NCBI GenBank assembly: GCA_010093485.1
Contig: MU001493.1
Span: forward strand, 2,220,937 to 2,284,936
Direction of reading: 5' to 3'
Length of the DNA: 64,000 bases
Origin: Karstenula rhodostoma CBS 690.94
Lineage: Eukaryota; Ascomycota; Dothideomycetes; Pleosporales; Didymosphaeriaceae
Every line of letters begins with the position of its first letter. The stretch's first letter is position 1. Below the pieces are notes generated by a model. The model was not told the DNA's origin. It searched no databases and worked only from the letters and a program-made list of their open reading frames with translations. Positions 11,000 through 21,021 of this stretch are shown in pieces. A program made the translations under genes and the position numbers.

Positions 11000-12229
11000 C
11001 TAAGCGCCATTACCGTTGTAAGCAATGAGGTTCGGGCTACCATCATCCAAGTTCGTGATAGCATCCTTCGTAGCCAGCTCCCGAATGCGCTCGCACAGCT
11101 CCGTCGGCTCCCGCGGGCCCTCGAGTGCAAGAAGGTATGCCGCGAGGCCCGCGATGTGCGGGCACGCCATGGAAGTGCCGCTGATACTTTTCGTCGCGGT
11201 GGACCCGCCGATCCACGCGCTGGTGATGTTCTCGCCGGGCGCGAAAACATCGACGAGCTTGCCGAAGTTGGAGAAGGTCGACTTGAGGTCGCGCTTGTTG
11301 ATTGCACCGACGGTGCAGGCCTGGGGCGCAGACGCGGGAGACGAGTTCGACGCGTCTTCGCCCTCGTTTCCGGCGGCGACGGCGACGAAGGCCCCGGCTT
11401 CGACGGCGGACTGGATCGCGTCGTTGACTATCTGCGAGAAGGGGCCACCGAGGGACATAGAGAGGACGGTGCGGTTGATGTGGCCCTTCGCGGTGGCGTC
11501 GTTGACAGCCCATTCTATGCCGCGGATGACGCCGGAGTTGCTGCCTGAGCCGTCTTCATCGAGGACCTTCACGCCGATGAGGTTCGCTTTCTTAGCTACG
11601 CCGAATTTCGTGCCGGCGGCTGTGCCGGAGCAGTGCGTGCCGTGGCCTTGGTCGTCCTCGCCGTCGGAGGACGCGATGAAGCTCTTTCCGATGGTGGCCC
11701 GGCCGCCGAATTCGGAGTGCTCGGTGTTGATTCCGGTGTCGATGACATAGATGTAGCTACCTTTGCCAGCGGAGCTGTCGTAGATGTAATTTGCAGCGCC
11801 AGCCTTCCTGTGGGAGATGCGACTCAGGCCCCAGGTGGAGTTGTTCTGCGAGACGAGGGACCCGTTGGCGAGTGGAACTACATCCGCAGCAGGGGAGAGG
11901 TGGCCGACAGGGACGGAAGCCCACACCTTGAAGTCAGGCTCGACGGATTTGATGGCGCCGACGTTCTCGAGAATATCCAGGATGGTGTCATCGCCGTCGA
12001 AAGTGAAGCCTTTGACGCCCCCAACAGAGTAGGTGTCCTTGAACTCAATGCCAGCGGCCTCTAGGACAGTAGAGATAACGGCCTCGAGAAGTTCATTCTC
12101 CTCGATACGGGCAACCCAGGAACCCGGGATGGTGTTCTCGTTTTGGATGCGATTGATCTTGGCGCTGAACCGTGCAAGTACTGCGGGCAGTACGGCTGCA
12201 AGAGCAAGGGCTGTTTTGAATAAATGCAT
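11000..12229 (-). CDS. Secreted subtilisin-like serine protease (proteinase K type, S8A)
   Basis: Intronless, 409 aa. The ATG at 12229 was chosen because it starts a clear signal peptide (MHLFKTALALAAVLPAVLA); the frame extends upstream only from a TTG. Next comes an inhibitor I9 propeptide (about residues 35-105, from 'GSWVARIEE' to 'SVEPDFKV'), then the mature protease beginning near 'NNSTWGLSRISHR'. Catalytic residues: Asp164 in 'YVIDTGIN', His199 in 'GHGTHCSG', Ser353 in 'SGTSMACPH'; the oxyanion Asn sits in 'VAVAAGNEG'. All are intact, so an active secreted alkaline protease is expected, acting in extracellular protein digestion. It is the only clearly intact enzyme gene in this repeat-bounded island. 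Long antisense frames on the plus strand are shadows of its GC-rich codons. Confidence 0.95.
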   Translation of the reverse strand: MHLFKTALALAAVLPAVLARFSAKINRIQNENTIPGSWVARIEENELLEAVISTVLEAAGIEFKDTYSVGGVKGFTFDGDDTILDILENVGAIKSVEPDFKVWASVPVGHLSPAADVVPLANGSLVSQNNSTWGLSRISHRKAGAANYIYDSSAGKGSYIYVIDTGINTEHSEFGGRATIGKSFIASSDGEDDQGHGTHCSGTAAGTKFGVAKKANLIGVKVLDEDGSGSNSGVIRGIEWAVNDATAKGHINRTVLSMSLGGPFSQIVNDAIQSAVEAGAFVAVAAGNEGEDASNSSPASAPQACTVGAINKRDLKSTFSNFGKLVDVFAPGENITSAWIGGSTATKSISGTSMACPHIAGLAAYLLALEGPREPTELCERIRELATKDAITNLDDGSPNLIAYNGNGA

Positions 12230-12873
12230 CTTCCTGAGGTATCTGGAGGGGAACAATGACAAAAGATAGTTATCGAGTGAGTGGAGTACAAAAGTGTTTC
12301 CTGAGGTATAGGTAGGTGTACGTGGGGAGCGGAAAGCGAAGAAAATGAGTGAAAACTGCAAACGAATTGCAACCGGATTGCAAACGAATGAGCAAAAGAA
12401 CGAACGGATTGGCTAGCCAGCAAAGACTGAAGGTACTTTAAAGACGTGGCGAAGGAAACTCCATGCTGGAGCAGAGCCGGGTCTTTATGAAGCATGGCCT
12501 TCTTACGCAGGACATGGTGTCGACCTTAAGATCGTCAGGGTCAGCTAACGGTGGGATCTATTACAAACCTGATTGGCATCGTACACATGGATGCAGTGGA
12601 GTCCTCATTAGCTACAAGGCCGAACCGACTGGGTTGCTTGAGGCTGCATTGCGGCAGTGAAACGGCGCATAAGGCTGTTTGCGTAAACCATCATCCTTTT
12701 AGGCAGGAGGATATCACTATATCAAAGCTGTTTTGCTTTTACTACTGGCTTTCCAGGCTAATGAGGGCTGGGCGCGATGAGCATGAAATACGCGACGGGT
12801 GGAGGTGAGCATAGAATCCGCCATAGCCTGGATACATTATCTTGGACGATCAGTATGCTTCGTTTCGTCTATA
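12230..12873. promoter_or_regulatory. Upstream region of the subtilase
   Basis: Contains the promoter and 5' UTR of the minus-strand protease. No gene or clear operator seen. Confidence 0.4.
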
Positions 12874-13333
12874 GTTTTCTAATTATTGACTTAAACTATA
12901 AAGTAGTATCCTATAAAGTAATAGATAAATATAGACTACTATCTAAAAGTAATATAGTTTTCTAATTGTTAACTCAAACTATAAAGTAGTGTCCTGTAAA
13001 GCGATAGATAAATATAGACATAGATATAGACTACTATCTAAAAGTAATATAAAAGGAAGCGTTGTGAGTAGATAAATAAGGTTAGGTAAGCAAGCAAGGC
13101 TTAGCGGCCCGCTATAAAACCTCAGAACTGTTAACACGATCGCTTTTTCTTGTTGGGACAGGTATATGTGTCGCAGCGCTCTAAAAGTAATATAAAAGGA
13201 AGTATTATAAGTAGATAAATAAGATTAGATAAGTAAGTAAGGCTTAGTAGCCTACTATAAAACCTTAGTTAGGATATAATTACTTTTTCTTATTAGAATA
13301 GGTATATATGTCGTAGCGCTGCCACGCTATAGT
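12874..13333 (+). repeat. Three tandem or truncated copies of the dispersed repeat, with a RIP-type signature
   Basis: A truncated copy runs 12874-12956, a longer one 12957-13180 and another partial one 13181-13333. Segments 13038-13180 and 13181-13320 are a direct tandem duplication; the second differs from the first almost only by C-to-T and G-to-A changes (gcgttgtgag/gtattataag; gcaagcaag/gtaagtaag; cggcccgc/tagcctac). The end 'GTCGTAGCGCTGCCACGCT' is the reverse complement of the start of the 2.3-kb copy. No coding capacity. Confidence 0.85.
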
Positions 13334-14141
13334 AGTACCTACCTGTCCTCTATCTATCTCTATCTACATATAAGCAAGTACTGGCATGTTAACTATAACC
13401 CCTATAGGTATAATCTCTATACGATAGCATGAGTGCAAAGCTAACTGGAGCGAGTAGACATCATCGAGATCGACCTCTCGAATCAGGTTTCGTCTATTGT
13501 AGGGTAGCTTGGCGGAGGGAGATCGTTGCTGCATGGCGTAGGAGTCAAGACTTTCCCGAAAGGACCATCCAACCGCAGTGGATCAGGTCAAGGCAGCGGA
13601 AGGGGGCATTTGGTACACGCAAGGAAAAGATTGGATGGGTAGTGGTGAGTTGTGAATGAAGCACTCGCAGTGGCAGGGCTTCAGGGCGAGGGCGGTTCTG
13701 CCACCTCTTGGCAGACGATCGCTATGGCGGGAGATCTACCGAGCATCCAATTAGGGGCCAGAAGAGCATCGAGTACACGGTGTCGCCCACGCCGTCCAAT
13801 TTTGGAGCATTCCACGCCTCGACGAATGAAACGACTGTTGGTATTCTACCAGAACCTCATCCAACGACTAGGGGTCGTGTGTGCTTACGCTGGTGCATAT
13901 GTCTACTTGGCGCAGACGGAGTCTCCGAAAGAGAGGGTCAGGCTTCTACCCTACGCATTACCTAAGCTCGGCGGTACCCGGCGTTGTCACTCATAGTGAA
14001 GTCCTTTCCTGTTGCAAAATAAATAAACTCTGAATGTCATGCACTAGCTATTCGGCTACTCAGGGAACACAGGCTCGATGAAACTACCGGTACTGTATCC
14101 GGAACTCAGCGACTGCGCGCGCAGAAACGACAGCCACTTAG
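13334..14141. other. Intergenic, no supported gene
   Basis: A frame around 13708-13965 has some protein-like composition but no domain. Possible gene debris next to the repeats; not called. Confidence 0.35.
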
Positions 14142-14240
14142 AACGCTTCATTTTGTGTTACTTTTGGGCGGCAGTCCATAGTTGTGCACTACTTTACGGG
14201 ACTCCACTTTGTGGTTCGTGTCAACAATCAGAAAATCATA
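14142..14240 (-). repeat. Partial, little-mutated copy of the dispersed repeat
   Basis: Its reverse complement (cagattgttgacacgaaccacaaagtgg-like start through caaaatgaagcgtt) matches the right unit of the 2.3-kb repeat and is less AT-rich, so it is closer to the presumed ancestral sequence. It lies in the opposite orientation to the right-hand 2.5-kb unit. Confidence 0.65.
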
Positions 14241-14666
14241 AGAAACGACAACAATGTGCTAATCTGCACCGGCGGAGGATATCGGGTGCAAACACCAAAC
14301 CTCCAAGCTCTGCACACATTTCATGGTCTTGGAGCTTGATCAACAAGCTGGCGTGAAACCACTTCATTCTCCACAGGCACTAAACCGATATCGTTCGCGT
14401 CCCGGGAACACACTAAAACCTTGCAACAAACAGCACAGTGAAGATGACAGCTTACATTCACCCGGCACAACAGAAGCCCATACACACTCCTACTGCGCTC
14501 TGTTCTCTCCTTCATAGTCCACAACACCCACATTCTCTATCCTACATCCAACATCCAACATCAACGCCACGCTCAGACATGCCCAAGAAACACGAATGCA
14601 CAACAAAGTAAATACGACAAGAAACGCTCAACGACGCCATGCAAAACTCCACAACGCAATCCTTTT

Positions 14667-16052
14667 TCAGATGCGAGGCCCCCGCGGCCACTCCGTCGGA
14701 ACTTCACTAACCGCATACCCAGGCCGCCACGCAGGATGGATATCACTCACACCCGTGTGACTCGGCGCGACACTGCGCGGCGCCGCGTCGACGGCGTAGC
14801 CCACGCCGTCATCCGAGGCGTATGATGGGGGCCGCGGCACGTCCGCTGCGCCTGACACGCTCCCGCTCCTGCTCGCGGGGTGCGACGAGCTGCGTGAGTC
14901 TCTGCCGAGGACTTGCGGGGGCGTAGGAGAGGACCCCACGCGCTGCCAGTGTAGCAGGTTGGGGTCGACGCGCACGCTGCTGCGCCAGAGGCCGTACGCG
15001 GGCGGCGGCGGCGGCAGCTTGACGTCTTTCTCTGGGTCCCCTGCGCCGCCGGCCGTCCTGTCCCCGCCGTCCTCGCCGTCCTCTTCGTCAGAGGATGCAT
15101 ACGCGTCCGCCAGCTCCTCGTCCCGCGCGAGATGCACGCGGATCGGGCGCACGGGGACGAAGCCCTCGGGCGCACTCATGTTGGGGATGCTGGGGCGGTC
15201 GGGGTCTTCGGTGGGTGGGTGTAAGATGAGCATGCAGAGGCGGATGAGAGAGTGGCAGAAGAAGATGGTGGTGCCGAGCACGATCATGATGAAGAGGACG
15301 TGGACTTCCTGCCCGAGGTCGTGGCGCGTGAGGGCGAGCCCGAGGTCTGTTCCGTCTTGTTAGCTTTTGTGCATCGAGAAAAGGAGGGGAGAGGTCGACG
15401 TACAAATTGCTAACACGGTTGCGAGAAAGAGCCCCGATATTATGCTGGCGATGAGCTTGCCTCGGGCAGCGGACCCGCGCACGAACGGCATACAGCCCTG
15501 TCGCTCATTCTTACGACGCACCCACGCGCGCTGGCTCCGTGGGTGTGAGTGCTTCCTCCGCCTGTGGCGTCGGCGCCGCCGGCGTTGCTGGACTTCGTCA
15601 CTGAGGACCTCCGTCTCGGGGTCTACACTGCCTTGGTAACCGAGCTCGATGTCTGCGGGGTGGCGGTCGGGAACATCTGAGTTTCGCCGGTACACGGTAG
15701 GGGGTTCCTGGAGATCCTGTAGCGGTGCGACAGTCCGCATGTACGAGTTTGCTGTGTGCTGTGGGTAGAGTGGTGAGCGGGAGTCGCTCGAGTCTCGGGG
15801 TGGCTCATTGGCGGCATTGATGTTGATGGGCGCGGGTGGGGAGTGGTCGCGGCGGAAGAAGCCCATGAATGGTGTTTTGGGACTGCTGTCTCCGCCGAGA
15901 TTGGGCGAGCGCGAGTATATCGAGGACCCGTTGACTATGGAGCGCACGTTGGAGTGGAGGGCGCCAAAGCGCGGGGAGCTCTGCGATGCGGGGGAGCCAT
16001 CTGGTGTTTGGTCTGGTCGTGGCGACCATTTCCATAATGTCGGCATAGGCAT
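14667..16052 (-). CDS. Conserved fungal integral membrane protein with basic N-terminal region
   Basis: Exons 15404-16052 and 14667-15346 with a GTACGT...CAG intron (15347-15403); the junction creates 'VLAIYLGLAL', continuing a membrane helix. Product 442 aa. Residues 1-150 are Ser/Pro-rich and disordered, followed by a strongly basic stretch (RRRRRRHRRRKH). Then come two hydrophobic segments, 'LIASIISGLFLATVLAIYLGLAL' and 'VLFIMIVLGTTIFFCHSLIRLCMLIL', separated by a short polar loop. The C-terminal tail is acidic and then Pro/Ser-rich, with a conserved-looking 'PEGFVPVRPIRVHLARDEE'. I recognise this as a widespread Pezizomycotina protein of unknown function. ATG 16052 starts the frame; a second in-frame ATG lies two codons on. 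Confidence 0.85.
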
Positions 16053-17508
16053 GTTGCGTGTTGGCGTGTAGGTATTATCCTCTGGGGCGCCCGGGTTCTG
16101 TCCGACGTCTGTGTATATAAGGCACCTGGTGTCCTAGCTCTTTACTTTTCCTTGTAGGTTGCGTGCAACAACCGTCCACAAGAATCTCGCTCCTTGCTCC
16201 GGGCGATGGCGAATGAATAGATAGAAGTACCGGCCGTGCGGCAGAGGGTGAACGATTCAAGGGAAGGAAGACGAATAGAAGATAAGAATGACTGGAGCCG
16301 GTCCGTTTGTCAAGAAGAGGCATGCATATCGAACGCGTGAACTGTTGGCTGGAGTCCCACAAGCTCTTCACAAACCGACACGTCGAAGCACCAACGTCCA
16401 ACAGCCAACAGCGAGCTACTGCACTTTGGCCTCGCTCTTGAACCAACGAAAGCGGTCTGGCAATATCGCCGCGAAACTGGTGGTCAACAGCACAGCTCAC
16501 GCACAACGACCGACCAGAGAATAAGAAAAAGACAGGGCTTGATGAGAGGAAAAGGGAACGTGGGAACAGAGCGCAGCCGCAAGTCGCACGAGGCCCCGCT
16601 GCAAGGACGTCTGCTGGTGGTTGTGAGTTCTGGAGGTGAAGCGTTGCGCGCGCGGGCCATATCTTGCAACAGCTCGCGTATCAGACTGCGGCCTCGCCCA
16701 TGATGAAACGCGACGGCGCTGCAAGTTTCCGCGAGGCCACGGGCCATCTGGCAGCTCGAGCGGTGAATGCGGTCTACTGTGAGCGTGGTTCGTCGTGAAT
16801 TGAGCGCAAAAGGTTGCGTTGTCTGCGCGTTGGGGGTGCGCCTGGACGAGGGCTCGCCATTGGGCCATCGTGAAATTTCCGAAACCATGCGAACACGTCC
16901 ACTCCAATCAACCTGCATCGGAGCGCGCACTCCTTAACACACCCCAAGAACGCTGCGGTTCCACTCGACCGCCAAAAGGGGCATGAACGCCCCTAATTTT
17001 GTTTATCAAATCTTTTTGTTGACAACCTTCCACATCGCAAGGAGCGTGTCGTTGCGCTGCAGCTAATTTACATGTGCGCGTTCTGCACGCGTCGTCGCCA
17101 CCGTTTCGCTCCCTCAGGTCCCCTGGTCCTTAACTCTGCATGTCGCACCGGCGTATCCAGTGTGTAAGCAGCGCCCCTGTGACGCTGCGGAGCCTCGGCG
17201 ATTGTACGAAGGGCTATTTGAGGCGCTTTTGTTTCTTGCCACGCTTTGCGTCATTTTGGTAGGCTGCACGAGCCTCAGCCAAGAGGCTTTGCAATCATCT
17301 TCTCACTTTGCCAACTCCCCCACAAGGAGCGTGCGGTCCGAAGATGCGGAGACCACTGGAGATCGCCAAGTTAGCTCGGTCCACTTGTCTGGCGTTGTTG
17401 TGCCATTGAAACAGATATGCGGGGAAGATGGTTCCACCGAGTATGCTCAAGCCGCTTCAAACGCGTGCCACGATATAAACTTGGGAGCTTGGAAGCTTGT
17501 CATCGCGC
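16053..17508. other. Intergenic, no gene seen
   Basis: Upstream of the membrane protein and downstream of the U5-40K gene. Frames here are short and featureless. A long 5' UTR for the membrane protein gene is likely. Confidence 0.5.
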
Positions 17509-18816
17509 TCACCGCTCGATGCACCGATTGCGCTCCAAAGATTGAAACCATGGGCCTGCGAGATACGAAGCGCAAGTTTGAAGAAAGACCATGTGACAAA
17601 GGGTAAGGAAAGGTGAAGACTTACGGAGAGGTTCATCCCGTGGGTGGAAGCGGACGTCGTTCACCGCTCCCTTGTGACCAGGCAGCTTGTGCAGAAGTTT
17701 TCCGGTGCCGGCATCCCAGATAGCTACGCTTTGGTCCCCGCTACCAGCTGCAATCCTCTTGCCCTCTGCGTCCCAACTTGCCTTCAGCAAGTTGCGCTCC
17801 TGCCCCGTGGGAGCTCCATCGTATGTTTTTACTGCTCGGTCGGCGGGCGCAAACGGTCGTACATCCCACGTACGCACCGTTGAGTCGTGTGCGTTGGATA
17901 GAAGCAGCGTGTTATCCGGCGACAGCTGCAGCGACGTGACTGTATCGGCATGACCCAGAAGCGAATATGTGACTGCCTTCTTCCTCAGATCCCAGACCTT
18001 GATGTCGTTGTCGATACCACCGGTGAAGAGCTCGTTGCCAGCCTCGGATAAAGCTATCGCTGTGATGGGGAACTCGGTTGGTATGAAACTGACGGCATCC
18101 TTCGTTCTCGTGTCCCAGAGCTGCTCTTGGTTAGCAACACTTCAATGCCTTTAGACGTGCTGACTTACACCAATGTATCCGTCGTCAGAACCACTGACAA
18201 GCATCTCCTCGCCGCGTTTGCTCACGTCGATGCAATTGATCACTTCTTCGTGGCCCGGGTGCCTTCGTATCCTCTCACCAGTTTCCACGTCCCAGCTTGC
18301 CAGATGCATGTCCGCGGACGCAGAGAAGAGTACTTTCGAGTCACGCGACCAATGCAGGTCCAGCACTGCTTGCTTGTGGCCAGTGAGGATTCCGTAGTTG
18401 TCGCAGTCCCCAGAGCTCCGCCAGAGTACTGCATTGCGTCAGTATGTATACATGGCTGAACCAGCGCTCCACTGACATATCGAGCGGTCCATAGACCCAG
18501 ACGCAATGATTTGGCCGGTAGGGTCGAAACGGGCTGCGAAAACCTCCCCGCTGTGCCCGGTCAGTTCCATAACAGGCGACTGCAGCACGCCGCCTCGCGG
18601 GACCTATCATGCCTGTTAGCCGCGGCATCTTTAGCAATTGTGCTTCTCAGGAGCAGTCAGGGCACAACATACCGCCTGCATGAGCGCGCCATTGTGCGCT
18701 GAGCCATTGACCACGGTCACCGCAGAGCTTCCGTTGGTATTCGCATCTGGCTTTGCGCGTTTGACAAGCTGGGTAGAGCCGAACGAGTCGGCGGCGGGTC
18801 GCTTCTCGGCCGACAT
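17509..18816 (-). CDS. SNRNP40: U5 snRNP 40 kDa WD40-repeat protein
   Basis: WD40 propeller of the U5 snRNP and spliceosome. Five exons: 18673-18816, 18477-18603, 18169-18428, 17625-18120, 17509-17555; introns are 48-69 nt with GTATGT, GTCAGT, GTAAGT and GTAAGT donors. Product 357 aa, the same length as I recall for human SNRNP40. Blades can be followed: 'LTGHSGEVFAARFDPTGQIIASGSMDRSI', 'LTGHKQAVLDLHWSRD', 'HPGHEEVINCIDV...SGSDDGYIGLWDTRT', 'GGIDNDIKVWDLR', 'LLGHADTVTSLQLSPD', 'AAGSGDQSVAIWD', 'LPGHKGAVNDVRFHP'. Oddity: the family normally ends with a 'SASSDK..LGEI'-type last strand after 'DEPI', but no intron I can place gives that; my model ends 'DEPLRPWFQSLERNRCIER'. The last intron (69 nt) keeps frame if retained. 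The last exon is therefore uncertain. Confidence 0.9.
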
Positions 18817-19117
18817 ATCACGGAAAGTTCAGGTGTGCGGTCGGTGTGCGGTCGTCGTGCGGTGCGGTATGCGAAAATCCCAGGCGCAGTATCGCAGTCG
18901 CTGCGGTTGTAAACTTTAGAGCATGGCGCCGCGTGCTAGCGCGAGGCTGTTGGCTTACTAACATGGGTCGATCTGCGAGGTAAAGCACTCAGCGCCTGCT
19001 CGACCAGCTTAACCTTATATCGACGACTCCGAAACCCCCCCGCACGCTCCGTACTCAAGACCCCACGTCCACGGACCCTCTGATTGCTGGAGATAGTGAG
19101 GAACCGAGTTCTGCAAG
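18817..19117. promoter_or_regulatory. Divergent promoter between U5-40K and BET3
   Basis: Only 301 bp separate the two start codons, so both housekeeping genes must share this region. It contains an imperfect GTGCGGTC repeat just upstream of the U5-40K start (18837-18866). Confidence 0.6.
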
Positions 19118-19893
19118 ATGGCTTCTTCAAAAGCCGGCCGTTTGGGCGAGGAGTGAGCCCCACACTGCCCAGCGTACATCCGTGGCATGCACTAATCGTC
19201 GTCAGAGTTTGGAAGTAAGTTTCCACCTCTACGTGTAGGATGCAATCTGACCCTCAAGGACGCGGGTCGACAAGGTCAGCGCCGAGCTCGTCACGCTCAC
19301 CTATGGCACGATAGTCGCTCAACTATGCAAAGATTACGAGTTCAACTACCCGGAGGTCAACAAGCAGCTGGACCGTATGGGCTACAACATCGGTCTGCGT
19401 TTGATCGAAGACTTCCTCGCCAAATCGAGCGCAGCTGCCTGTACGAACTTCCGCGAAGTGGCCGAAATGATATCAAAGGTAACCCCGCAGCATCACTTGG
19501 CCTGAGCGAGGCTAATTAATCGCACCAGGTCGGCTTCAAGATATTTCTGAACATCACACCGACGATTACGAACTGGTCGAGCGACAACAAACAGTTCTCG
19601 CTCATCTTTGAGGAGAACCCGCTGGCAGACTTTGTGGAGCTGCCGGACGACGGCCGGGCACAGGACGAGCTGTGGTTCTCGAACATACTTGTCGGCGTGC
19701 TGAGGGGTGCATTGGAAATGGTACGTTGAACGTTGTTTGTGTGCAATTCGCGTTGAAACTGACCAGCGCATAGGTGCACATGCAGGTGGAGGCACATTTC
19801 ACCAGCGATGTGCTGCGTGGCAATGACACGACTGAAATGCGGATATCGCTCATCCGCTACATCGACGACGAGATGCCGCCCGACGACGAATGA
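19118..19893 (+). CDS. BET3: TRAPP complex subunit Bet3 (TRAPPC3)
   Basis: Core subunit of the TRAPP tethering complex and Ypt1/Rab1 exchange factor at the Golgi. Five exons: 19118-19152, 19206-19214, 19259-19478, 19529-19720, 19774-19893; product 191 aa, the normal family length. Exon 2 is only 9 nt (AGTTTGGAA), yet it is needed to give '[16 protein letters not shown]', which matches the yeast 'GEEIWKN' start. Family landmarks: '[15 protein letters not shown]', '[17 protein letters not shown]', the acylation-site Cys region '[16 protein letters not shown]', '[15 protein letters not shown]', '[17 protein letters not shown]', '[18 protein letters not shown]'. Divergently transcribed from the U5-40K gene. 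Confidence 0.96.
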
Positions 19894-21021
19894 GGGCTTA
19901 GTACTTTGCGACGACCGGGGACGGCGAATACCCATTGAGTTAGATGCGTGCATGGAAGGATTTGGCATACTATGGTAGAGAGTTGCACTTGGGCATGTCT
20001 TCGTACGCGCGCCTAAACGAGCCGGAATTGCACTTGGGCGAGGTGCAAATTGTGAGGCCCGGACAGACACGTGCTATGCAATGTCGGGCCATGCACCCAG
20101 GCGTATAGATGGCGCTTCTCGCAGATCCAGCGCAGGTGCAGGGCTGACGACGGTGCTGTGCGAATTACTATGCAAAAAAGTAGGGCGGGTTGAGTCGGCG
20201 TTGTGGGCCTCCGGGCGCTACAGCTCTCCACCGCACATCATCCCCCGTCAGATGACATGACCACGTAGCCAACCCATCTCCCCTCAACCATCCGCGCCAT
20301 GTGCAGACTATGGTGGTGCGAGCAGTGCAAGCCGTGCAGTAACAAATTGCTCGCGGCCGTGGACGTGGTATCGCGTGGCGAGGGACGGAGAGCGCGGGAC
20401 CCAATTATAGAGCCGTCACGTGTGGCTCCCTTGGCGCGCCTGCCATCCTTGGCCGCCCCCCTCGTGGAGGTCGCAGTTGCCCGCTACTCTCTCGCTGTGC
20501 TGACTTCCACCCTCGCCCATCGCGCCCCATCTCGGCGGCCTGCACTCTGCACCGCACGCCCGCGAAACTAGCACCCCTCGCGCGTCCTCGCCCACACGTC
20601 CTCAGCACACAAACTGTGCCGCGCGTGTCTGCCTGCCTGCCTGCCTGCCTGTCTCCTGCCGCAGGCTCCTCGCTCACCACGCCATCGCTAGACCCTGCTG
20701 CGCTCCGCCGGCGCTCCCCATCCATACCGTACATCACCACCCACGCGCCCACCCCCCATCCATTTCGCGCGCAATCGCATCGCATCCGTGCCGCGCCCCT
20801 CCGCCCGCGCCGCACGAAATAGCAATTGCCGCCCTCCACTGCACCCAACACCGTCGCCAGGCTTGTGGTCCATGCAGCTCTAACTCACGTCCAGCTACCG
20901 CGCCGAGGGTTGATAATTGCGACGCACCCCGAGTTCACTCAGGCCGCCTTATCGCGCGCATTCCCATCCGCACCTACATCGCTGGCGTCTGCTACAGTCG
21001 CTCTGACCACCTTCTGTCGCG
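19894..21021. other. Long GC-rich leader region of the somA-like gene
   Basis: No gene. Probably 3' UTR of BET3, then promoter and a long 5' UTR of the LisH regulator. A (TGCC)n microsatellite with about six units lies at 20629-20653. The long minus-strand frame at 20405-20851 is compositional. Confidence 0.5.

Noticed and set aside
11025..11750. Long plus-strand frame (241 codons) over the subtilase
   Set aside because: It is antisense to a protease with intact signal peptide and catalytic triad, and its composition follows from GC-rich codons.
20405..20851. Minus-strand frame rich in Arg and Gly upstream of the somA-like gene
   Set aside because: Compositional product of a GC-rich leader; no homology signal.
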